Source: Cryptomeria japonica
Lineage: Eukaryota; Streptophyta; Pinopsida; Cupressales; Cupressaceae
Direction: 5' to 3'
DNA length: 64,000 nt
Assembly (NCBI RefSeq): GCF_030272615.1
Contig: NC_081405.1
Coordinates: 19,614,547 to 19,678,546, forward strand
Position 1 is the first letter of the stretch; each line of letters starts with the position of its first letter. The notes beneath the pieces were generated by a model. That model was not told where the DNA came from and did not search any database. It saw nothing but the letters and a program-made list of their open reading frames with translations. Positions 54,704 through 64,000 of the stretch are shown in pieces. Both the position numbers and the translations under genes were made by a program.

Positions 54704-57700
54704 CAGAGGAGGAACGGACGGATCCCTCACTATAGTACCCCTTACTGAGTGGAGGTGTGTCCCTGCCCTGCGAGAGTGCTTACAGAACAGACCCACCCTC
54801 CCTCGATGAACCCGAGCGAGCCGGTACGCTCTCCTTCGCTGGAAGGCGGGATAGATGCTCTTTTTGCCTGTTCGTCTTTGTTTCATTTAAATGGTAGGTA
54901 ACCTTGGGCTTGTACTACAGCAAGCCAATAGCCGTCCTTTCTCGCATCCAGATCACTCCAGTCATGAGGCCCCAATGCAGAGCCCAGCCTTTCTAGTTCG
55001 ATAGAAGCGAGGCCCCGTAGCCTATCCTTTCGGGGCATGGGAGTTATAGCGTATTTCTTGTTTCTCGACGCGTATGAAAGGCACCCCGCAAGCTTAATCT
55101 ACGCGGGTTGAACTGTCTTCCCCTAAAAACTAACACCTTACGCGGGTTGAACTGGACCGATCATGCAGATGTGTTTCTGCCGGCTGACCACGCTGGCATT
55201 ACCGAGGGTGAATTATGCGCATGCTTTGCTCGGGTTCACAGTAAAAGACCTTCCGTGAGGAGACCAAACCCACCCCAAATGGTGAACTAAGAGGAGAATA
55301 GACCTGCCGTGCCGATGAAGAGGAAATCCTCCCCTTCCTGCCGATGAATGCATGCAGACGAAGGGTCGGAAAATGGGTCACCTTACTTTCACCCACCCCA
55401 TGATGTCCTCCCAGCTTACCGTCAGGAGTGAGGAACCTCAGCCAATTTACCCGAACTGGTGAACACTTTCTCAGGAAAAGAGATGGATAGGTAGAGTAGA
55501 TATAAGAAACATACATGTAACTCAATATTAATAAGTCACTAGTGAAATAAGATAAATAACGTCATAGATAGTCCTTCTATCCCTATCTATCCATAGTGTA
55601 TCTCTAACGACTTATTTCAGTGTATCTCCAACGTGGCACTAACTAACATATCTTCGGTTATTAATTGATGAATAGATATTAAAGTAGGGCATTCTATTGA
55701 AATAACGTAATAAAGAGAGATACTTTCGTTACGGCTGAGTTAGTCTTTGAGAGGGCCCCTTCCAGTGAGCTCACGAACGGATCCCCTTTGAATGAGGAAT
55801 AAATAGGGGTGGAAGTGAAACCGAACGGAACTGATCTGCATCTACAGCGTGCTCAGCGTCCAGTAACGCCTGCGCTGCTTCTTCTGGACTGGAAGAGAAG
55901 TGCTTCCCTTATCAATATCCCGCCTCCCGGCCAATGGGGGGGCCCTGCGGTGTAGTTCACTGAGCCAACCACGGGATTCTGAGGCAGAGGAGCAATTACT
56001 CCACTTTCGTGTATCCCGTTCGTGATAGGTAGGTGTTTGCGCCCATCTCCTATACATATACGGCCTCACGACCCGGGGCGCCACTTTGCTTTGATTGATT
56101 TATTCACGAGTTTTTCGACACCCGGTTTCTTAAGGATTCGAGAAGGAGGCTGTACGAGCCAGAATGCACTCCGGCCGGGGATCACTCACTAGATAGAAGA
56201 CAGAACTACCCCAGCACAGACTCCAACACCTTAACGCCACTTTCTATAGTTATATGGATATAGTTCACTCCCACACATACCCTCATATCCAAGAACATCC
56301 CCATCCCATCCTAGTGATCAGCATCAGGCCAGCCACAGTCATAGTCAGCAAACTGGAGAGAGAAGATCGTGATACCACCCCAATATCGAAAGGAGAAAGG
56401 GAAACCTCGATCAATCCAATCCCTACTCCCCAGGGATACTATCTACCTATCTTCTGCTTCCCATTCATACTGGGATTCTACCTATCTTCCCATTCCTAAT
56501 GGATGTCTCCGAGGCCATTACCATTCATCCATCAACCTCTCATCTTCCCATTCCGAGATCTCGTCTCATTCATGTCTCTGAGGCAGGCCACAACCACGCT
56601 ACTCTCAGGGAGGCTCCCAAATTGAGTGGTGTACCAGTTACTTGATATTACCTGGCCCCTCCCTGAGAGTCCCCCCAATAGATTCATTCTGCCAGAGGGC
56701 GGGCATGAAAAGGAGTTGGTCACTCCCGTATGGTCTCCTTGGGCTAGAGTGACCGGCCAAAGCCATTTGGTGTATTGGTTTGTTCGCTCGATCTTCACCC
56801 CAGTATGAGAGCAGATTATAGGTACTAGGAGCGGAGACCCGACATCAGTCGGCGCTCTCTTCGCACTCAACCCCTCCATACTGCGAGAACGAAACTGAGC
56901 TTATGAAGAGTGCATTCTCTCAGCTCAGTAAAGAATCGTTCCTCTATATCTGTAAGTAATTACGCGCATGCCCCGTTTCTTTCCTTCCTCTTTCAATAGT
57001 ACATAACTCCGCTCTTACTTTACGCACGGAGACCAAAAGTAAGTGTTTATATAACGTATTGATTGACTCATATTAGGTAACAGCGGGATAGAATAAGGCC
57101 AAGGAGAATAGCCAGAGTATAATATTACTTACTGGGCAAAGGCCCCTAAAATTCTATGGGCGCCTTCCAATCTTCCCTTATTTAGCTCTTTGGGGTTGGG
57201 GCTCTGGCTTTTCTCATTGGGGATTGGAAGCAGGGGTACACCTCACCATGGTTTACCTATGGCTCATGCAATCTGACTGTCTGTAGAAGATACCCGGATT
57301 GCTTCGGATCAATCATTTCTGACTCCAAGCCCATTCCCTTCCCAGAGGGGATGGGTCCCTTCCACTCCCTGAACGGAGAGAGGGGAAGGAATGAAATAAC
57401 CTCCTGAACCTCGGGAGGGAAATGACTGTGTGGCGCCATCTTGGGGAGTGGTTAATGAGAAGGCAGAGCTGTTTCTACAGACAGACAGTGAGGGGAGATA
57501 GGGAGATCCCCACAATGGCTCACCAGTAATGCTACTCTTGTCTTTCCAAGCCGGAGTCAGATCGACCGGAAATGAGATAGATCGCGCTTGCTTCTTGGTT
57601 GGTTAGGATAGCTATTCCCATGAAAGAGAGAAGGTCACCCTTCTTCCTCTTTCCCAACCCTATTCCCCAAATATATACCCATTTGATCATCCTGTATAGG

Positions 57701-58650
57701 CTATCTCGGTCTAAACGGGCATCGAATATGTAGGAGACTTAAGAGCTTTACAAGAGACTTACGATCAAGACAGATAGACGTAGTTAAAGAGACTTACATT
57801 ATATATGAGTCACTGGTAGGGTATATGATAGATCTTTATTTATCGAAGGACGTAGGATCGTCATGGCAAGGCCCTTACACGTTACAGAAGGCATGGTAAG
57901 GCCCTTTCACGTGCTAGCCCCCCTCAATTTTGATACGGCGAAAGGCCCTGTCTCTCTCATCATTATTCATTTCGTATCGACGCACTTTTATGGAAAGCGA
58001 ACAGATAGGGTAATCCTATTTATATCGTATTGTTAACTGAGTTATTTATAGTTTCCGTGGTGGTGTGTTCTTTCCCTCTTTATTCTATCTATAGTTACTT
58101 TATTCTATTTACGTTATAGAAACATTCGACCAAAGAGCCAGCCATTCAAATCATACTTTCTTTCCTGAGTCAACTGCCTGTCTTCATGAATCAAATGGTC
58201 TTCATCATGCTCGTGATCACTATACCGGCCAAGATAAAGAATACAGTCTATTAGGCAGAAAAGGGAGAGGGGAACACCTCGACCAACGGGAGAGCGGGTT
58301 AAAGGCAGTAAAGGCAATCTGGTTGGATGGCCCTAGGAGACCAGCGTTTGAATGAGGTGACTGCTAATGCTAATACGTATCAAAAAGCTATAAAGAAAGG
58401 CTGGAGAAGAGAAGAAGGTTTTTGGGGTAGGTCTCTTCAACTAGAAGCAGAGTCTACGACAGCGCCCATGGAGTAGAAATCAGGCAATTTTCACATGTGC
58501 ATGTAATAAAAGCAGTGGAAGAGGTATTCTATTTCGTTCTCATTTCGGTTCGGTAAGCGCCAGGCAAAGTTGAGGTAAAGGAGAGGGGCATATTACCCGT
58601 CTAAACCAATTGACAGATATCCATCCATTTCCATATCTCATATCCACTAG

Positions 58651-58994
58651 CCTTAGAATAGTAGGGCCCACCCACCCCGGCCCGCCCTTATAAACTCGAC
58701 TGCGTCAACCACCTTAGAATAGTAGGGCCCACCACCTCTTTTCTATGACGCGATCCCCCTACTATTCTAAGGCTTAGCTACTCCGAAAGATTCTATACGT
58801 AACATGCCAACGCCCCTTAGAATAGTAGGGAGATTCCTGGGTGGGAGGAATAGCCCTATATCCTCCCACCCACCCCCCTTACCCCCCTAACCCCCCTATA
58901 AGAAGTTGTTGTAGGGGCCCATAGAATAGTAGGGCCCCCCACCCGGAACTTCTATTTCTTGGGGGCCGGGTGGGAGGCCCCTACTATTCTATGG
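58651..58994. repeat. Cluster of six short CCTTAGAATAGTAGGG elements
   Basis: Copies start at 58651, 58712 and 58815 (plus), 58755 (minus), 58920 (plus, CATAGAATAGTAGGGCC) and 58967 (minus). Most are followed by C/A-rich CCCACCC. Both orientations are present within 350 bp, and the ends of the copies vary, as for small mobile or recombinogenic elements of gymnosperm mitochondrial genomes. Confidence 0.75.
58919..58994. repeat. Hairpin formed by two short elements
   Basis: CCATAGAATAGTAGGG followed by CCCACCCGG on the left mirrors CCGGGTGGG followed by CCCCTACTATTCTATGG on the right, with a loop of about 20 bases around CTTCTATTTCTTG. The arms are nearly perfect. Confidence 0.8.
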
Positions 58995-59302
58995 AAGGGG
59001 TTGTTTGCCAGGCGAGACCGGGCCCACTTCTGGCAGTGTGTCTGCATCTCAAAGGAATCGACCACATTCAATAGGAGACGCTGATCACTCGGCAAAACTC
59101 TATTTTCGGTTGGGGGCCAACCCCACAGTGGTGGTAGGTGGGAAATGAGCATTCATTCGGGACAGATGGATTAACATCAGCATCAGCGGCGCCCTAGGGA
59201 ATCAATCGAACCCCACTTTCTATTACGAATTAATCTGGTATCGGCCGAACCAACTCTAATTAGAATTCCCTCCCAAGACGGACCCCACCATCCTAGGCGG
59301 GC

Positions 59303-59812
59303 CTCCCCCCTACGGGCCTCCCACTTTTCTAATCTACCTCCCTTCACTATATCTCCCACCCCCCTCCAATGGGGTCCGCCTCTGCAGGGCGGTGGGGTCT
59401 TGGCGGCGCAACGCGTAACATTGGACTCTCCCCACGCTCCCACTTCTGAATGAGCAATTGAACAACCAATCCTTTCACCGGCCGGAATGATAGAGCTCGA
59501 CCAAACCCGGAGAGGAGGAGGTGACGTGTCGATTAGCGCACAGCAGACTAATTCTCCCGGGAACGAACGATGGACTCCAGGCCCTACGGGCAACCCGGCA
59601 AGAGAGATTGTCTTCATACCCACCGCTTTCCCGCCCTGCCCGGAGAAACGACAAGATATCCACTCCCCAGCGTCCATGCATTACTATCTGGAGTTGGGCA
59701 GGAGAGGAGCCAATCTCACGTGCCTGTGTGTGCAAGACCCCACCGGCCCCCCCAACTTTCTATAGTTGGGAGGTAGATTCTATTCGTGGGAGGCCCGTAG
59801 GGGGGATAGGCC
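59303..59812. repeat. Inverted repeat pair, arms about 40 bp
   Basis: TCCCCCCTACGGGCCTCCCA near 59308, continuing TCTAATCTACCTCCC, is mirrored near 59765-59812 by GGGAGGTAGATTCTATTCG and GGGAGGCCCGTAGGGGGGA. The arms are about 420 bp apart. Confidence 0.75.
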
Positions 59813-60040
59813 TTGGGTGGGGGGCTAAAGCGTCAATGCTGCATCGCTTCGCTTCTCATTGTGGTAGTCCCTTGGGCGATTGAGTGAGCTAACTCTGTTC
59901 CTATCCGGGGCCACTCGACTGTGAATCGACAATGGCTGGCGGAGAAGGGTAAACGCCGGGAGAGGCCCTATATATCTATGGGGGGAACTCGACGTCGTTA
60001 ATCAATATCAATCCCTCTCCCCACCCCACAAAGGTAGTGA

Positions 60041-60377
60041 CTCCTTAACTAAATACTTTGTTGGTTATTGAACTAGATTATGGTTAGCGACTTGTCCTAG
60101 TTGTCATTATTAAGTTATAGCTTTTGTATTATAATTGTAATATCTGGATCACATCTTTAATCGAGTTGAGATCGCTATTGTAATATCTAGATTGCTGCCT
60201 TATTCAAGTCGAGATTTCCAACCAGATTGCTGCCTGATAGATAATTGATATGATTCCTCCACTCACTGTTAGACTGGGCATGATTGGGTTTTACAGAAAA
60301 TTGTTAAGTCTTATTCCAAGACAATTTTCTCTTATTAACAACGGTGCGGATAGGGGTGTCACGGCGGGGACATGACC
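60041..60377 (+). repeat. Possible 3' part of the interrupted LTR-A
   Basis: AT-rich text with ATTGCTGCC/ATTGTAATATC words like the family-A body, ending in GGCGGGGACATGAC at about 60,377. The last two bases are not CA, and the 5 bp after it do not match the CTGTT that precedes 52609, so the pairing is tentative. Confidence 0.35.
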
Positions 60378-61070
60378 TTGGAATAAGGCGGTTTCAGCAA
60401 TTTGTTTGCTATCATTATAATGCCTTCTTAACTATAAGAAATCTGCTTGCGTGTCATATCCCTGTGTAAAGTTTTGTTCCACACCAATAGCTAATCTCCT
60501 TTCCTTAAAATTGGTTTTGTTCATTTCACACTGAGGAGTTCACATGCAGCAACTCCATTAAATGACCGCTATCAAATTGTCCATAGGTGCAGAATGTCTA
60601 GCAAATCGGTTCCCTGCTGCAAGTTCAGAGACACTGAAGAAATAAATTCCATCTTATATAAAGGAGAGACCTAAAAGTACAACTAATCCGTCATATCAAA
60701 AACCAGGTATTCTGTCCCAGCTAATCCCCATGATGCAGAATCCAAGACATTGTGGCACACTAACACTAAACGCCAAATAAAATTATATCAACCTCAAACT
60801 AAATGCATGGCAAATACAGTAGAACTCGAATCATTGTCCTTCTCGGGAGGTGTACAATTATCAACTCATGGTACAAAATTTAAAATAAACACTCATCGGT
60901 ATTGAAGATATGATTGATCTTTTATGTCGTTAGACTCCATGACGGAAACAAGGGAAAAGAGGCAAACAATGGATGCAAGCTCTGTAGAAACTCCCAACTT
61001 GGTCTGCCACGTCAATCATCCCCACCTTATGTAGACAACAGCCCAACTGACAACTGTGTATAAGCAATTG
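60378..61070. other. Intergenic or 3' flank, no supported feature
   Basis: Only short frames. It could include the 3' untranslated region of the minus-strand candidate gene at 61,071-61,619. Confidence 0.35.
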
Positions 61071-61315
61071 TCACTTTATGAAGACAATTTTAAACGCTTG
61101 AATTGCTTGGAATATTGAAAGCTTGAATTCGTATGGAGTAATAGGCTGTGTTGGGGAACCAGCCCTAAAGAAATCCACCAACATGGCATTTTTAACTGCG
61201 TAATTAAGCTCTTTACACTTAAAATTCTCAGACATAATTTGGGAATATGACTTGAAAGTGGAGAATTCGTCCCCAAAAGCTGCCACTTCAAATGGCATTT
61301 TTAATTCCTCCATTT
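61071..61315 (-). CDS. Candidate exon, unrecognised
   Basis: An 80-codon frame begins MEELKMPFEVAAFGDEFSTF and continues KSYSQIMSENFKCKELNYAV, KNAMLVDFFRAGSPTQP and ITPYEFKLSIFQAIQAFK to a stop at 61071. A TAG acceptor lies just before it (61316). The balanced amino-acid composition looks coding. Phase does not match the donor at 61382, so either the start is independent, another splice site is used, or it is decayed. Family unknown. Confidence 0.35.
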
Positions 61316-61382
61316 CTAGGCTATCCTAATAAACCAATTAAGTGCTACGATATCTATTGATTTGTGTTTTCTACTTACATAC

Positions 61383-61619
61383 CTTATTATCCTCAGCATT
61401 GTTGTCTGAAGATGCTGCACGAAGCCTGGTACGGGATTGCATGCCTGTAATTATTGTGTGAGGGGACCATTTTAGCTCTTTGGTGAGTGTGACTGAATAA
61501 GTGTGATGAGAGGCAATTTTCTGTGAAGAGGAATGAGAAATAATATGAAGGTGGCTACCATTGAGATTAAGAGGTGAGCAGAATGAGACTGTCATTGACA
61601 TTGGCATTGATGCGGTCAT
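61383..61619 (-). CDS. Candidate first exon with transit-peptide-like sequence
   Basis: ATG 61619 opens a 79-codon segment ending at a consensus GTATGTAAG donor (61382). The peptide is rich in Ser, Thr and His, poor in acidic residues until its end, and carries basic residues (MTASMPMSMTVSFCSPLNLN, QSRTRLRAASSDNNAEDNK). This is typical of chloroplast transit peptides, with a possible cleavage near RLRAAS. The mature part would follow in later exons. It is a prediction from composition and one splice signal only. Confidence 0.4.
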
Positions 61620-63871
61620 TCAAAATGAGCAAATTGTTGGAATTTTTCAGAGGGATTGATGGATATTGTCAAATTGGCCGTGGATGATTTTGGTAGCTTT
61701 CTTCTATTGCATCGTTTCCAGCCATGAGGATTGCTTCACTTTTAGAAGAAATAAATGAATGGTCGCTTTGTGCAGATAAGAAAGTACGCGTAATTTTTTT
61801 CAAATAAGTACAAGCACCCCACAATATGGAAGAACAAGAAAATGATTGAAAGAAAGGAAAAAATTTAATGTTCACCACGATAAACATTAAATTAATATTA
61901 AAAAGTCTATGGGACAGTTAGTCTTGTTATTTTCAATTTTCATGGTTTAGTGTTTTTCTATATAAGATGATGATGAGCACTCTCAATTTTTCAACAGCAT
62001 TTTCATTGAAAAGGCTATATCAAGAATCAGTTGTCAAGACATTAACATAATTGCTCTTATGTCTAAATGAAGTGTCTTTTAAATTGAATTGCCCCAAGAA
62101 GTGCAAAAAATACACACCCTTCCTTCCCAAGTTTCTTTCGGCCTTTTTCACCGCCTATTTCGTAACGGAGTTGATGAGAGATAGTTCATAATTGAGCAAT
62201 AAGAATTTTGGCTCTCCATGAGATACAAGCCTTTATGTATGCTATTTGAAAAAGATCACGTGTGATTGAACTCCTCAATATAACAATTATTTTTTCTCTC
62301 TAGCACTTTATTCCAAGTATGCTTACTAAATTATTCTATAACAAAAGTTTTTATCTCTTTGTTGTCTATGAGACATGCATTTAAATAGATATTCCATTTA
62401 CTAATCTATCTGCCATTTTGTCTCATCCATGTCTTCCTTCTTTTGCTCAAGCTATTACTGAATGAATATACTTTAAATAAATTATAGGAAGTTAAATTTG
62501 GGCACAAGAACAAGAATTGATGGGTAAGAAGAATTGAGTTGAGTATCTTAATTTTGCGTCTTTAAAATTTTCATGTGGCAATTTCAAACCACTTATTTTT
62601 TTACAGTAATTTATTTGGCAAGTCCTACTTGCAATTGAGGTTTTAAGTCCACATCATCAAATATGATGCCATATTAGCATGCTTTTATTGAGATGTCCAA
62701 AATGGCCCCCAAAAAAGTTAGATTGATAGTTGTTCACTATGTCATGTTTTACTGGTGCATTGATGTGTCATCATATGATTTGTTGTTTTTAGATCTAAGA
62801 AATATATTTCATTCAATTATTAGTACTCGTGATCAAAACTAACAACTTTGAAGTCGAAATTACTAGTGTGTGCATGAAATGTATGCTCAAAGTATTAATG
62901 ATTTGGCAATGAAACCAAACAAAACATAAAAACAAGCAAACACTCATATTAAACTAAAGAAAGTTTAAAAAACATATAATTTAACGAAATCAAATTATAT
63001 TAGACTATGTTTTGTAGATTTTTTTTAAATGTTTGATTGGATGTGTGCTCACTTGCAATTTTGGCAGCATAACGACGTTCAAATGATAATAGAGTGAAAG
63101 ATAGATGAAAATGGTTAATGTTGGATATATAGGATTTAGGATGAAATGGATTAAGGGTCAAGATTTCTTGATAAAGATCAAGGGTGGAGAATGATTGGAA
63201 GATGATTTAGTCCTCTCACTTCATGGGATGGTGCCAAGTGGCATCTTCAAGTGAGAGGAGAAGATGAAGAGTACTTGGCAAGACTTCTAGGAATTAAAAA
63301 TCCTCATCTATGAAAAAGAGAAGGATTGGAGGGAGATAAAGGAATAAAAAAAATATTTTGGATACTTGAGGAAGCAAGATCCATGTGCTCAAGTACATAG
63401 GGTCTTCTCCAAGAGGGAGTGCGTTAAGGTTAAGCATGAGGGATGTATTTGAATGGATCAATCCCATTTAATTAGGATTAGAGAATGTGCAAATGATTAC
63501 GAGAGATCCAGTGAGGATTAAGCATTAAATAAAAGTGATGAAGGATGTGACATGTGAAAGGTAAAATTAAATAAATAAAAGATATTTTTTAGGAAGAAGG
63601 GGACTAAGGATGGAGGCAGATAATTAAATTAATCATTTACCTTAGGTTGGGAGTTAGGACAATAGAAAAAAATGGAGAATATTAATTAACTAATATAATT
63701 TTATTTAATTAATAGAAATGACGAGGAAGTGGATAAAATAGGGACAAATTGACCAAATGTGGTCAATTTTAGGTGTCTACATTATTTACCTCTTTGAGAT
63801 GGTGTTACAAAATAACATCATTTCAAAAAAGATTAAAATATAGTGCTTGGAAGAAAAGGGTTAGGTTAGGG
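61620..63871. other. AT-rich intergenic DNA, no supported gene
   Basis: Upstream of the candidate exon lie only short frames. Near 63,765-63,780 the text TTTTAGGTGTCTACA resembles a Gypsy-type LTR end, without a defined partner. Confidence 0.35.
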
Positions 63872-64000
63872 ATGATGCCCTCGTCATTTGAAGGAGCAAC
63901 TAGGAGAAAAGATGATGAGAGTGAAAATGAGGATGAGGATGAGGATGCTCCCTTGAGAGGACGAGTGAGTTTAAAAGAGCATGGGTGTGCTCTCAAAATG
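63872..64000 (+). CDS. Acidic open frame running off the window end
   Basis: From ATG 63872 the frame stays open for 43 codons to the edge: MMPSSFEGATRRKDDESENE, then DEDEDAPLRGRVSLKEHGCA. The Asp/Glu repeat is common in the N-terminus of retrotransposon or nuclear proteins. It is too short to identify. Confidence 0.25.
   Translation, partial: MMPSSFEGATRRKDDESENEDEDEDAPLRGRVSLKEHGCALKM

Larger units (their letters stand above)
53435..60040. other. Mitochondrion-like insertion (probable NUMT), about 6.6 kb
   Basis: Composition changes abruptly to roughly balanced GC, with dense runs of C and G, short inverted repeats, and purine-rich motifs common in plant mitochondrial intergenic DNA. The style is clearly unlike the AT-rich nuclear repeats on either side. 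I could not identify any mitochondrial protein, rRNA or tRNA gene; open frames such as 54090-54359 (minus), 56532-56879 (minus) and 59183-59677 (minus) have no domain I recognise. The call rests on composition and repeat style and is therefore inference. An assembly join to organelle sequence is possible too. Confidence 0.5.

Noticed and set aside
59183-59677. 164-codon minus-strand frame in the mitochondrial-like block
   Set aside because: GC-rich, with overlapping frames on the opposite strand and no recognisable mitochondrial gene. Not supported as coding.
53435-60040. tRNA, rRNA or group II intron features in the mitochondrial-like DNA
   Set aside because: I looked for T-loop GGTTCGAATCC words and intron domain V-like stems and found none convincing.

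Overview
This window looks like plant nuclear DNA, most probably from a gymnosperm (conifer-like), and almost all of it is nested, decaying transposable elements. The reasons are very low gene density, AT-rich spacers, many long LTRs (2 to 6 kb) that mostly stand as solo LTRs, and about 6.6 kb of GC-richer, mitochondrion-like DNA. I cannot name the species. Several short, splice-bounded open segments on the minus strand (about 3.4 kb, 18.5-18.9 kb, 21.3 kb, 61.1-61.6 kb) look like remnants or exons of ordinary nuclear genes that I do not recognise.

Layout: 1-1.3 kb, 5' LTR of a minus-strand Copia element. 4.1-5.85 kb, solo LTR with TSD ACCCT. 6.7-8.45 kb, fragments of an LTR family here called D (ends TGTTG..CAACA). 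8.48-13.95 kb, a three-level nest: an LTR-A solo LTR broken by a 2.6 kb short LTR-D and by a 776 bp inverted-repeat DNA transposon. 13.95-15.25 kb, hAT transposase remnant. 15.52-17.51 kb, another solo LTR (TSD GATTG). 18.5-21.6 kb, unknown nuclear gene exons, one tandemly duplicated. 23-24.7 kb, an LTR-like promoter piece and a second hAT remnant. 25-29.5 kb, an LTR-D gene fragment and a solo LTR-C (TSD CAACA). 29.47-40.5 kb, a minus-strand Copia element with gag and protease but no visible integrase or reverse transcriptase, carrying a nested 6.28 kb LTR-D unit. 40.5-48.3 kb, a minus-strand LTR-D with two tandem copies of its gene. 48.3-52.46 kb, a Ty3/Gypsy integrase fragment, two inverted LTR-C pieces, and the tail of another LTR-D. 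52.6-60.4 kb, an LTR-A-like sequence apparently split by mitochondrial-type DNA. 60.4-64 kb, mostly unannotatable, with one candidate two-exon plastid-protein-like segment.

The most striking object is the LTR-D unit at 30,652-36,931. It has one TG..CA boundary pair, a perfect 5-bp target duplication (GGTCA) and no second LTR, yet holds a single 1,099-codon reading frame inside it. A TATA box lies just upstream of the frame and a second lies downstream, before the presumed R-U5 part. By position the gene would sit in the U3 part of the LTR. Five copies or fragments of this gene occur in the window. The protein has an N-terminal globular part, a basic nuclear-localisation-like linker and a C-terminal coiled coil, and I cannot assign it to a named family. 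The copies are broken mainly by stops explicable as C-to-T or G-to-A changes. LTR families C and D also share palindromic repeats around CTATTTTTAG, a match to the MEF2/N10-type CArG box bound by MADS-domain proteins.
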